Shown: positions 23,699 to 31,375 of the stretch, one piece after another
Numbering within the stretch: the stretch's first letter is position 1
Layout: every line of letters starts with the position of its first letter
DNA from: Gemmatimonadota bacterium
GTDB lineage: Bacteria > Gemmatimonadota > Gemmatimonadetes > Gemmatimonadales > GWC2-71-9
DNA length: 43,946 bases
NCBI GenBank assembly: GCA_020350425.1
Contig: CP070716.1
Location: forward strand, 1,463,679-1,507,624
Reading direction: 5' to 3'
The notes under the pieces: model-generated
Told to the model about the DNA's origin: nothing
What the model saw: the letters and a program-made list of their open reading frames with translations, nothing else
The model's database searches: none
Program-made: the position numbers and the translations under genes

Positions 23699-24391
23699 GT
23701 GAAGACCATCGGCCTGTTGGGCGGGATGAGCTGGGAGTCCACCCTGACCTACTACCGGCTCATCAACGAGGCGGTGCGCGACCGGCTCGGCGGGCTGCAC
23801 TCCGCGGAGTGCGTGCTCTACAGCGTGGACTTCGAGCCCATCGAACGCTTGCAGTCGGCCGGCTCCTGGGACGCCGCGGGTGCCATCCTCGCCGACGCCG
23901 CACGCCGGATCGAGTCCGCCGGTGCCGACTTCCTGGTGCTGTGCACCAACACCATGCACAAGGTGGCCCCGCTCATCGAAGCGGCGATCGAGATCCCGTT
24001 GCTCCACCTCGCCGACGCGACCGGCGAGGCCGTGAGGAGCGCTGGCTTCGCAACGGTCGGCCTCCTCGGCACCCGGTTCACCATGGCGGAGGACTTCTAC
24101 CGGGGGCGGCTCGTCGAGCGCCACGGCCTCGAGGTACTGGTTCCCTCCGAGCCCGAGCGCGAGCTGATCGACCGGGTGATCTTCGAGGAGCTGTGCGTGG
24201 GGAAGTGCCTAGACCGCTCGCGTGGACGGTACCTGGAGATCATCGCCCGCCTGGCCGAGCGCGGCGCCCAGGCGGTGATCCTGGGGTGCACCGAAATCTC
24301 GCTGTTGGTGGAGCCCGCCGACACCTCGGTTCCGCTGCTCGACACCACCGCCATCCACGCCGAGCGGGCGGTCGACTGGGCGCTGGCCTAG
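23699..24391 (+). CDS. ygeA: Aspartate/glutamate racemase family protein (YgeA-type)
   Basis: Protein of 230 residues, close in wording to E. coli YgeA, a broad-specificity amino-acid racemase: it starts VKTIGLLGGMSWEST, continues YYRLINEAVRDRLGGLHSA, and has the two catalytic cysteines in LCTNTMHK and LGCTEISLL. Such enzymes interconvert L- and D-amino acids without a cofactor. GTG 23699 is preferred over GTG 23693 because GGAGG (23685-23689) is then nine bases away rather than three. Its stop overlaps the convergent outer-membrane gene by four bases. Confidence 0.9.
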   Translation: MKTIGLLGGMSWESTLTYYRLINEAVRDRLGGLHSAECVLYSVDFEPIERLQSAGSWDAAGAILADAARRIESAGADFLVLCTNTMHKVAPLIEAAIEIPLLHLADATGEAVRSAGFATVGLLGTRFTMAEDFYRGRLVERHGLEVLVPSEPERELIDRVIFEELCVGKCLDRSRGRYLEIIARLAERGAQAVILGCTEISLLVEPADTSVPLLDTTAIHAERAVDWALA

Positions 24392-25413
24392 AAGTGCGTG
24401 GAGTACTGCCCGCCGGCGACGATCGTCCAATCTAGCTCGAGCTGTGGGCCGTCCAGGTCTTGGTAGAAGGGGATGAGGCCCTCCACTGCGAGCCGCAGCC
24501 CCTCGAAGAACCCGCTCGTGACGTAGGTATTGAGCCCCATTCCCACCTCTGCGCGGGTGAAGGCCCTGAGCAACGGATCGGCGGTCGGTACGAACGCGGG
24601 GTCGAGGTCCGGGTCGGCGCCGTCGATGTTGTGCTGCCGCGTGAGCACGCCCCGCAGTGAAGCACTGACTTCCGGGACGAACCGGTACGCCAGCCAGCCG
24701 GTGCCATGGTACGTACTGCCCAGGGCGTAGCCGCGGCTGTTCGTCCCCAGGCGAAACGTGCCGAGCCCCTGGATACCCCAGGAGAGATCGGTGATCTGAC
24801 CCAGGTAGGTGAGCCCCGTCGTCACGTCCCACGTGCCCGAGCCCGTTTGCATCGGATAAGGCAGTTGTGTCGGGAGGGGAGCGCTGGCCGGCGTTACGTC
24901 CTGCTTGTCGATGGACCCGGTGGGAATGCCGACGGCGAGATTGAGATGGAGGCTCTGGCGATCCCATTTGGGCAGCCGGATGAGGCCGCCGAGCTTGATG
25001 TCGCCGAGTCCGCGCGACACCGTCGTGAAGGTTCTGGCATCGCGCGCCATGTGGTCCATCAGGTTCTGATGTACCGGAATCGTCAGCGTGAGCGTTGCGA
25101 AGTCGGTCGGAGAGTACATCACGCCGAACATATGGACCTGCATCGGCATGCTGGTGGGAGTCACCGAGTACTGGTAGTCTCCGTCCGGGTTCACGACGTT
25201 CCAGTTGCTGATCTTCGCGGTGCCGACGCGGCTGTCTTCCATGACGATGTACATGTAGCGGTAGGACAGCATGATCTCGCCCGCATGGTGCGTGTGGTCG
25301 CCCATCACGCCGAGGGGGGCGTGACCGTCGGCGCGCGACGACGTCCATTGAGCGAGAGTGGGCGGCGCCCCGCTCAGGAGCAATGCAACCAGGAACACGG
25401 AGATCCGGATCAT
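24388..25413 (-). CDS. His/Met-rich outer-membrane transporter-like protein
   Basis: Exported protein of 341 residues with a signal peptide to about 21 (TLAQW). Right after it come HAPLGVMGDHTHHAGEIMLS and RYMYIVMED, and later MPMQVHMFGVMYS and HQNLMDHMARDA, a concentration of His and Met rarely seen outside copper or silver handling. The rest alternates as a beta-barrel and ends QYSTHF with terminal Phe. The pattern fits the PF13557-type barrel family (MetA-pathway-like), several members of which lie in metal-resistance loci. A copper role is inference. The start ATG is clear, with no strong ribosome site. Confidence 0.72.
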   Translation of the reverse strand: MIRISVFLVALLLSGAPPTLAQWTSSRADGHAPLGVMGDHTHHAGEIMLSYRYMYIVMEDSRVGTAKISNWNVVNPDGDYQYSVTPTSMPMQVHMFGVMYSPTDFATLTLTIPVHQNLMDHMARDARTFTTVSRGLGDIKLGGLIRLPKWDRQSLHLNLAVGIPTGSIDKQDVTPASAPLPTQLPYPMQTGSGTWDVTTGLTYLGQITDLSWGIQGLGTFRLGTNSRGYALGSTYHGTGWLAYRFVPEVSASLRGVLTRQHNIDGADPDLDPAFVPTADPLLRAFTRAEVGMGLNTYVTSGFFEGLRLAVEGLIPFYQDLDGPQLELDWTIVAGGQYSTHF

Positions 25414-25504
25414 CGGCGTAGCCCCATCGGCGCGTTCGAAAGCCGGGTATTCTACAGAGGGCGAACAGTCTATGTTCCGGCTCAGCCCCTAGCAAGGAGG
25501 TACG
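25414..25504. promoter_or_regulatory. Divergent promoter region between two exported-protein genes
   Basis: Short intergenic region. TATGTT (25471-25476) is a candidate plus-strand -10, and TAGAAT (25453-25448) a candidate minus-strand -10. A perfect AAGGAGGT ribosome site serves the plus-strand gene. Confidence 0.35.
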
Positions 25505-26200
25505 ATGCGGTTGGCCGCCGTTTCGCTTGGTGCGGTGGTGACGCTCGGCAGCGTCGCCACACCCGCAGCTGCACAGCTCCATTCCCTCCCAGTCTACACC
25601 TCCCCAAAGGGAGGCACCGGGATCTCGGTCTTCGCCGACTACGGCAAGGGGCTCAACGACGAATCCGGCAAGAGCCGCACCCTCGCCGCCCGGGCGGTTG
25701 TCGGGCTGGCGGTGCTCCAACTCGGGGCGGGCATCGGCACCGTGAATCCGGAGATCGCCGGGGAGCGCCAGAGCAACTTCCAGTGGATGGGGACCGCGGC
25801 CATCCGGGTCATCGGCGGGGGGGTCATGCCCCTGGCCGTGAACATCCAGGCAGGATACGGGCGTGTCGAGCTCGCCCAAGACTCTGCCGAGGTCAACATC
25901 CCGATCAGCATCGGCGTGGGGTTCAGCCCGCCACTCCCGGGATTCTCCTTCGAGCTGTGGGCAGCGCCACGATACTCGATCCGCGACGTCAAGATCGGGG
26001 ATCTCAGTATCAGCCAGAATGGCTTCGGCGTCTCAGCAGGCGTGCACGTGGGCTTCAGCATGGGGCTCGGCGTGCACGGCGCACTCGACTGGGAGTACCT
26101 CCCGGAGCAGACCGGTAGCGTCTTCGACATCCCGTCGACCAAGCCCGCCGTCTTCGGCGTCGGCGTGAGCTACAACTTCAAGTTGCCTGCAGGCCTCTGA
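25505..26200 (+). CDS. Exported outer-membrane beta-barrel-like protein, unknown function
   Basis: Protein of 231 residues with a signal peptide ending TPAAAQ near residue 24. The remainder is a run of short amphipathic strands rich in Gly (GISVFADYG, AVNIQAGYG, GVSAGVHVGFSMGLG, VFGVGVSYNFKL), as in small eight-stranded outer-membrane barrels. I cannot assign it to a named family. Ribosome site AAGGAGG is strong. It is divergent from the His/Met-rich barrel gene. Confidence 0.75.
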   Translation: MRLAAVSLGAVVTLGSVATPAAAQLHSLPVYTSPKGGTGISVFADYGKGLNDESGKSRTLAARAVVGLAVLQLGAGIGTVNPEIAGERQSNFQWMGTAAIRVIGGGVMPLAVNIQAGYGRVELAQDSAEVNIPISIGVGFSPPLPGFSFELWAAPRYSIRDVKIGDLSISQNGFGVSAGVHVGFSMGLGVHGALDWEYLPEQTGSVFDIPSTKPAVFGVGVSYNFKLPAGL

Positions 26201-26314
26201 TGCAACGATGGTGATATACGACACTGTCGGTCGCGTTCCCCCCCCGACAATGCCGACAAGAACGATCGATTGTTCGGTTGCACCGACGCTCTCGGTTCTT
26301 CAGTTTTTGTGTAC

Positions 26315-26335
26315 GCACCGCGCCGTGTGCGGTGC
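26315..26335 (+). other. Hairpin before the small membrane protein gene
   Basis: Seven-base stem GCACCGC (26315-26321) with GCGGTGC (26329-26335). It lies just before the ribosome site at 26343 and after a short T-run. It may be a leader structure; there is no following T-run for a terminator. Confidence 0.3.
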
Positions 26336-26352
26336 TTCCAACGGAGGGCGTC

Positions 26353-26523
26353 ATGATGCAGGACAAATCACTCAGTCCGTCCATCTGGTGCGGAATCGTG
26401 GCGGTGGCGGTCGGTGCTGCGGCGGCGTTCGTGAATGTGTACCTGGGCGTTGCGGTGCTGGCCGTGGGCGGCACGTGGTTCGCGCGCTCGTGCTACAAGG
26501 ACTACCGGAGCGCCGAACGGTAG
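26353..26523 (+). CDS. Small two-helix membrane protein
   Basis: Protein of 56 residues. Two hydrophobic stretches (about 11-26 and 28-41) are separated by a short turn, and a basic tail (CYKDYRSAER) follows. The ATG at 26353 has GGAGGG at 26343-26348. It is followed by a classical terminator 28 bases on, which supports a real short transcript. No family recognised. Confidence 0.62.
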   Translation: MMQDKSLSPSIWCGIVAVAVGAAAAFVNVYLGVAVLAVGGTWFARSCYKDYRSAER

Positions 26524-26551
26524 GCCGGCCAAAGCCGACGAGACTCTCAAC

Positions 26552-26578
26552 AAAGCCCCGGTCACGCCGGGGCTTTTT
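26552..26578 (+). terminator. Intrinsic terminator
   Basis: Ten-base perfect stem (26552-26561 with 26567-26576), 5-base loop and a T5 run at 26574-26578. The clearest rho-independent terminator in the window; it ends the transcript of the small membrane protein. Confidence 0.9.
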
Positions 26579-26653
26579 CGTCGTCGTCGCCCCGACCGTC
26601 TATATTCCCGCGACCAGTACGCTGAATCACCCCGACCGGAGGTAGTGGGTACG

Positions 26654-27583
26654 ATGGCACTGGCGCGGGGAATCAGGCCGGTCGACTACCTGCTCATCGT
26701 GTTCAACACCGGATTCGGGCTGCTGTGGCTCACGGCGCTATGGCGCAGCCCGGTGGCGCCATGGCTGGTCGCGGCACACGCGGCCGCCATCTCGCTCTCG
26801 ATCCTGACCGGCCGCCTCGGCGACGAGGGCACACCGTTCGGGCGCGCCCTCCGTGACCTCTACCCCATCGTGCTCATCGCGCTCTACTGGCTCGAGATGG
26901 GGCTGATACGCCACACGTTCCATGAGAGCTCTTTCGACGCACCCATCGCCGCGGCCGACATCTGGTTGTTCGGCCAACACCTGCAGGAGGTATGGGCGCC
27001 GGCCATGCCGCAGCTCTGGTTCAGCGAGTTCATGTTCGCGGCATACTGGGTCTACTACCCCATGGTCTTCCTGACGCCGCTCGTCCTCGTGTTACGCGGG
27101 CATTCACAGACGCAGCGCTTCATCTTTGCCACGACCGTGGCCTATCTGGCCTGCTACACGCTGTACGCCATCCTGCCGGTGGACGGACCCAGCCACACGG
27201 TGCAGCGGTTTCAGGGCCCGCACACGGAGGGGTTCTTCTACCAGCTCGTGATGTCGGGAACACACGCCGCCGACTCGATGGGTACCGCCTTCCCCAGCTC
27301 GCACGTGGTTGGGGCCGTCACGGCGGCCCTTCTTGCGGTGGCCTGGTTTTCACGCCCCTGGGCCGTGCTGTTCATTCTGGGCGCGCTCGGCGTCACCCTG
27401 TCGACGGTGTACACTCAGGGGCACTTCGCGATCGATTCGGTCATCGGCGTGGTCTTCGCTGTCGCCGTCTATTTCGGCGCAACGCCCCTGCTCGAACGAC
27501 TCTTTAGGGACAGGCCATTCGTCGAGCCAGCTGCGCCACCCGAATCCCCAGCCCCCGCGCCTTCGCGAGAAACTGCTCGTTGA
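26654..27583 (+). CDS. PAP2-family membrane phosphatase/transferase (Aur1/Ipt1-like)
   Basis: Membrane protein of 309 residues with about six hydrophobic segments. The catalytic motifs are SSH in TAFPSSHVVG and QGHFAIDSVIG (His and Asp), and the region LPVDGPSH sits where the first motif lies in the Aur1/inositol-phosphotransferase branch rather than the classical K-x6-RP. It probably acts on lipid phosphates at the outer face of the membrane. The C-terminal 25 residues are disordered and Pro-rich, and their codons overlap the convergent flavodoxin-like gene by 80 bases. ATG 26654 was chosen; GTG 26645 is an alternative. Confidence 0.82.
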   Translation: MALARGIRPVDYLLIVFNTGFGLLWLTALWRSPVAPWLVAAHAAAISLSILTGRLGDEGTPFGRALRDLYPIVLIALYWLEMGLIRHTFHESSFDAPIAAADIWLFGQHLQEVWAPAMPQLWFSEFMFAAYWVYYPMVFLTPLVLVLRGHSQTQRFIFATTVAYLACYTLYAILPVDGPSHTVQRFQGPHTEGFFYQLVMSGTHAADSMGTAFPSSHVVGAVTAALLAVAWFSRPWAVLFILGALGVTLSTVYTQGHFAIDSVIGVVFAVAVYFGATPLLERLFRDRPFVEPAAPPESPAPAPSRETAR

Positions 27584-28085
27584 CCTCCCCGGCCCCGGAG
27601 AGGAACGGGGGCTCCTCCGTGACGGCCGAGGCACCGAACGCGCTCTGCCACTCTCCACCCCCGACCACGATCATCCCGAAGATCAACATCGACCGCAGAA
27701 TGGCGAGCTGCGTGGTCTCCTCGCCCGCCGATATCCCGCCGCCCGATACGAAGGCGGCACCCAGCTTGTCCCGCATTTCACCCCCCGCGAAGGGCCACCG
27801 GAGCATGAATTCCTGCACCTGCGGGGCGACATTGGCGTTGTACACGGGACTACCGACGATGATCGCTTGCGCTGCCACGAGCTGCTCCGCGGTGACACTG
27901 TCCACGGGAAGCGAGATGACGCTTGTTCCACCCGCGGCCGCGCCATCGGCAACGGCGCGCGCCATGGCGCGAGTGCGCCCGGTCTGGCTGTAGTAGGCGA
28001 CGACCACCGACGGGTCGCACTGCGCCACAGACGCCTCCGACCACACGATGAAAAGCGGCAGCACGACCAAGATCGTCCGTGACAT
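27504..28085 (-). CDS. Exported flavodoxin-like protein
   Basis: Protein of 193 residues. The first 22 residues (MSRTILVVLPLFIVWSEASV) look like a Sec signal peptide ending at AQC; the flavodoxin fold then begins VVVAYYSQTGRTRAMARAV, whose S-x-TGRT loop binds FMN phosphate. AIIVGSPVYNANV and GAAFVSGGG are the other FMN loops, as in WrbA/NQO-type flavoproteins. Export of a flavodoxin is unusual, because FMN is loaded in the cytoplasm. The ATG has GGGAGG upstream. Its last 80 bases overlap the end of the convergent PAP2 gene. Could be a membrane-anchored quinone reductase instead. Confidence 0.8.
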   Translation of the reverse strand: MSRTILVVLPLFIVWSEASVAQCDPSVVVAYYSQTGRTRAMARAVADGAAAGGTSVISLPVDSVTAEQLVAAQAIIVGSPVYNANVAPQVQEFMLRWPFAGGEMRDKLGAAFVSGGGISAGEETTQLAILRSMLIFGMIVVGGGEWQSAFGASAVTEEPPFLSGAGEVNEQFLAKARGLGIRVAQLARRMACP

Positions 28086-28274
28086 GGGCACCTCCCTTCC
28101 AGTCCGTATTCTGGGCGAGCCACCCTGGCCCGGCCAGTGTCCGCAGTGGCGGGGCGTCCCGTGCCGTCCCCTGGGAACGCAGCTGCCGACGCGCCTGACC
28201 ACGGAAGGACGTCGGCACAGTATCTTACGGCGCCGCCGGGATACGGGAAATCGGGTGAGAGAGATGAGGCGCGC

Positions 28275-29339
28275 ATGAAACGTGGCCACAAGCGGATGAA
28301 CGTCTTCGAGCGCTATCTCAGTCTCTGGGTCGCGCTTTGCATGGTTCTGGGCGTGGCGATCGGGAAGCTGGCCCCAGGACTGGTTCTCGTGCTGGGGCGT
28401 CTCGAGTTCAGCGAGACGAGCCACATCAACATCCCGATCGCGGTATTGATCTGGCTGATGATCTACCCCATGATGCTCAAGATCGACTTTGCGTCGATTG
28501 TGAACGTGGGGAAGCGGCCACGGGGACTGTTCGTCACCCTCTTCGTGAACTGGCTGGTAAAGCCGTTCTCGATGGCCTTCTTCGGCTGGCTGTTCTTCAA
28601 GCACCTGTTCCTGCCCCTCATCGGCCCCGAGTTAGCCGGCCAATACATCGCGGGCGTCATCATTCTCGCCGCGGCACCGTGCACCGCGATGGTGTTCGTG
28701 TGGTCGTATCTCTCGGACGGCGACCCGGCCTACACCCTCGTGCAGGTCTCGGTGAACGACCTCATCATGCTGCTGGCGTTCGCCCCCATCGTGACGTTGC
28801 TGGTCACCGGGGCGGCAGGGCTCGAGGTGCCGTTCGAGGTCCTGCTCTACGCCGTGATCCTGTTCGTGGTGATCCCTCTGGTAGCCGGAGCCTTGAGCCG
28901 CCGGTATCTCATCCGCCACAAGGGTGAGGAGTGGTTCAACCGCCGCTATGTGGCGCGCTTCGCACCGGTGACCATTCTCGCGCTGCTCACGACCCTGGTC
29001 CTCATCTTCGCTTACCAGGCCGAGAACATCACCACGCGCTGGTTCCATGTGGTGCTGATCGCGATCCCGATCCTGATTCAGGTCTACTTCAATTCGTCGC
29101 TGACCTATGGGTTGATGCGGCTGCTCCGCGTTCCCTACGCGGTGGCCGCACCCGGGGCGCTCATCGGCGCCTCGAACTTCTTCGAGCTGGCGGTGGCCAC
29201 GTCGATCGCCCTCTACGGGCCGGAATCAGGCGCGGCGCTCGCCACGGTCGTGGGGGTGCTGGTGGAGGTGCCTGTCATGCTGTCGGTTTGCCGCTTTTGC
29301 GTGGCAACCAAGCACTGGTTCGAACCGCAGGGGGCCTAG
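28275..29339 (+). CDS. acr3: Arsenite efflux transporter Acr3
   Basis: Membrane protein of 354 residues with ten hydrophobic segments. Motifs typical of Acr3 are WLMIYPMMLKIDF, the essential TM4 cysteine (Cys136) in AAAPCTAMVFVWSYLS, QVSVNDLIMLLAFAPI, and FNSSLTYG. It exports As(III), and perhaps Sb(III), using the proton gradient. The ATG at 28275 has GAGG at six bases. There is no arsR or arsC beside it, so it may be controlled from elsewhere. Its stop overlaps the convergent EEP gene by four bases. Confidence 0.95.
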   Translation: MKRGHKRMNVFERYLSLWVALCMVLGVAIGKLAPGLVLVLGRLEFSETSHINIPIAVLIWLMIYPMMLKIDFASIVNVGKRPRGLFVTLFVNWLVKPFSMAFFGWLFFKHLFLPLIGPELAGQYIAGVIILAAAPCTAMVFVWSYLSDGDPAYTLVQVSVNDLIMLLAFAPIVTLLVTGAAGLEVPFEVLLYAVILFVVIPLVAGALSRRYLIRHKGEEWFNRRYVARFAPVTILALLTTLVLIFAYQAENITTRWFHVVLIAIPILIQVYFNSSLTYGLMRLLRVPYAVAAPGALIGASNFFELAVATSIALYGPESGAALATVVGVLVEVPVMLSVCRFCVATKHWFEPQGA

Positions 29340-30223
29340 GGGCGCTGCGCGACGAGCTCCAGCTCCACCTGCACGCCGAGGTGATCCGAGAGATGGGCGC
29401 CGGCCTCGTCGAGCACGGTGCGAGCATCCTTCACGGCCCACACATGCGCCGAGCCTGACCGCACCAGCACGTAATCGTAGCGCGCGTCCGTCTTGGTCTC
29501 CTGGTACGGCAACGCCGCGTAGCGGTTTCGGCTCGGGACCCAGGTCGCCGTCCGGCTGGCCGGCGTGGGGTTCGGTGGCAGGGGATCGCTGAAGCCCGCC
29601 TCGATGAGTGCGGCGTACTCGGCTGTCGGCGGGTTCTTCGGGTCCGCGGCCTCGGGGTAGCTCTCGGTCGGCGACGCGTTGACGTCTCCCGCGAACACCA
29701 CCGGGCTGCCGTTCGCCTCGCGGTTCAGGACTTCCAGCACGGGCCCGAGTTGGGCGCGCCGCACCTCGGCGTGCTTCGGCTTGGTGCCGGCGTACAGGTG
29801 CACGGCGAGCACCGTCACGTTCCCGAGCGGTGTGTCGAGGTGCACGATCATCGCCCCCTTGCGGCCGACCCGCTCATCCGGCTTCGAGCCCGCGTCGGGC
29901 GGGTGCGGGAAGAAGCGGGAGCCGGTGATGGGCAGGCGTGAGAGCACGAGGAGACCCCCCGTCACGTCGATCGGCACGAGCCGCAGAATGCGGCGGGAGT
30001 CCAGGGCATCCGGCGTCGTCACATAGGGCGGGCACAGCTCGCGCAGCACGTGCCGCCTGGCCCGCATGTCGAACATCTCCTGCAACACGATGACGTCGGC
30101 ATCCAGCGCGGCGAGCGCCTGCGGCAGCCGTCGCATGCGGCGGCGCTTCTGCTGCGACGGGATGCTGAGCGGCAGCGCCCAGGCGTTGAAGCTGACCACC
30201 CGCAGTGAGAGAGTGTTCGACAT
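29336..30223 (-). CDS. Endonuclease/exonuclease/phosphatase (EEP) family hydrolase
   Basis: Protein of 295 residues with the EEP fold: SLRVVSFNAWAL (Asn), VIVLQEMF (catalytic Glu), AVHLYAGTK, VVFAGDVNASP (Asp and Asn) and SDHLGVQVEL (final Asp-His). Members act on phosphodiesters of nucleic acids, sphingomyelin or phosphoinositides. There is no clear signal peptide from this start. ATG 30223 was chosen because TATCCT lies eight bases upstream, as at other apparently leaderless genes; an ATG at 30292 would add 23 unrelated residues. It is divergent from a PAP2 gene, and both may act on phospholipids. Confidence 0.84.
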   Translation of the reverse strand: MSNTLSLRVVSFNAWALPLSIPSQQKRRRMRRLPQALAALDADVIVLQEMFDMRARRHVLRELCPPYVTTPDALDSRRILRLVPIDVTGGLLVLSRLPITGSRFFPHPPDAGSKPDERVGRKGAMIVHLDTPLGNVTVLAVHLYAGTKPKHAEVRRAQLGPVLEVLNREANGSPVVFAGDVNASPTESYPEAADPKNPPTAEYAALIEAGFSDPLPPNPTPASRTATWVPSRNRYAALPYQETKTDARYDYVLVRSGSAHVWAVKDARTVLDEAGAHLSDHLGVQVELELVAQRP

Positions 30224-30290
30224 GACGGGGAAGGATAACACCGCGGGTCGGACGGTTGACACGGGTATGGCGGTAGGCTCTCGTTGTGCC

Positions 30291-31106
30291 ATGAGAGCTC
30301 ACTACGGCCGGACGACGGCGCTCGCACTGCTGGCGTGCCTCTCGCTGTGCGCGCCCGCGCCGGCGCAGGAGCGCTTCCCCTACGAGCTCAAGCCGTGGCT
30401 CGACGCCGGCCTCACCGCCGGGGGCGTCGCCCTCGTCGGGGGTGCCGTTGCGGTGTACCTGGGCCAGGACCCCCTCACCCCGGACCAGATCGCGGCGCTC
30501 GACCCGGCGGACCTCAACGGCTTCGACCGTTCCGCCAGCGAGCAATGGTCCACCGCCGCCGCCGACGTGAGCGACGTGCTGGTCTGGACCATGATGGCCG
30601 CACCGGTGGGCCTGGCGATCGCGACTCCGGGCTCACGGCCGTCGTGGACCGTGGCGGCCATCTGGGGCGAGGCGCTGCTGCTCAACAACGGCGTCGTGCA
30701 GCTCATCAAGGGCGTTGCCAATCGGACCAGGCCCTACGTCTACAACGACGACCCCGACATCCCCGGCGAGCTGCGGCTCGAGGTCGGCGCCCGCCGCTCC
30801 TTCCCCTCCAGCCACACCGCCAACGCCTTCGCGAGTGCGGTGTTCTTCAGCTCAGTGTACGCGAAGCTCCACCCCGACTCGCCGGCCAGGCCCTGGGTGT
30901 GGGCAGGCACCATGACCCTCGCGGCAACCACCGGGTACCTGCGCTACCGGGCGGGCAAGCACTATCCCACCGACCTCATCGGTGGGGCCGTGATCGGCTC
31001 GCTGGTGGGGTGGGGCGTGCCCAAGCTCCACGAAGTCACCGGCGTGAACCTCACCGTCGCTCCCTCGGAGGGTGGCACGGCCATCGGGGTGGTCCTGCAG
31101 CTCTGA
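30291..31106 (+). CDS. Exported PAP2 phosphatase
   Basis: Protein of 271 residues with a signal peptide ending PAPAQ at about residue 23. All three PAP2 motifs are present: KGVANRTRP (K-x6-RP), SFPSSHTANAF, and RYRAGKHYPTDLIGG (R-x5-H-x3-D). It has several membrane-like helices between. Probably dephosphorylates lipid pyrophosphates or phosphatidate at the periplasmic side. The ATG at 30291 is preferred over ATG 30267. It is not closely related to the PAP2 gene at 26654, which belongs to another branch. Confidence 0.9.
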   Translation: MRAHYGRTTALALLACLSLCAPAPAQERFPYELKPWLDAGLTAGGVALVGGAVAVYLGQDPLTPDQIAALDPADLNGFDRSASEQWSTAAADVSDVLVWTMMAAPVGLAIATPGSRPSWTVAAIWGEALLLNNGVVQLIKGVANRTRPYVYNDDPDIPGELRLEVGARRSFPSSHTANAFASAVFFSSVYAKLHPDSPARPWVWAGTMTLAATTGYLRYRAGKHYPTDLIGGAVIGSLVGWGVPKLHEVTGVNLTVAPSEGGTAIGVVLQL

Positions 31107-31290
31107 GCGTGGCGGGCTGCGACCGCCGCTACGCCATCCCCGAATTCCGACCAAATCCGTTGCGTCGTGCGGCCTCGCCAGATCCGCTTTCCGAACGCCC
31201 GCCGGCAACCACCTGCGGTCCGCGGCTGTCCATCCGGCTACAGCAACTCCGACGGCGGCCAATCCCCTTTCTCTAGCAGCCGGCCGTCAC

Positions 31291-31309
31291 AGGCCGCATC
31301 TTACGGCCT
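31291..31309 (+). other. Small hairpin in the 269-base gap before the M20 gene
   Basis: AGGCCG (31291-31296) pairs with CGGCCT (31304-31309). The rest of 31107-31375 shows no gene, repeat or clear terminator; only TAGGGA (31362-31367), a possible -10 for the next gene, stands out. Confidence 0.3.
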
Positions 31310-31375
31310 GATTGCGCGCGGATCGGATGATCCACCGCTGCTTTCGCTCGAGCTTCCTCGGTAGGGAACTGACAG

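Noticed and set aside
24209-25879. Minus-strand open frame of 556 codons across three genes
   Set aside because: It spans the end of the racemase gene, the His/Met-rich barrel gene in another frame and a promoter region; Arg/Pro-rich shadow.
28086-28274. TATCTT (28221-28226) as a promoter for acr3
   Set aside because: It resembles a -10, but no -35 or TTTG is at a suitable distance and the gene has its own ribosome site 49 bases on; not strong enough to list.
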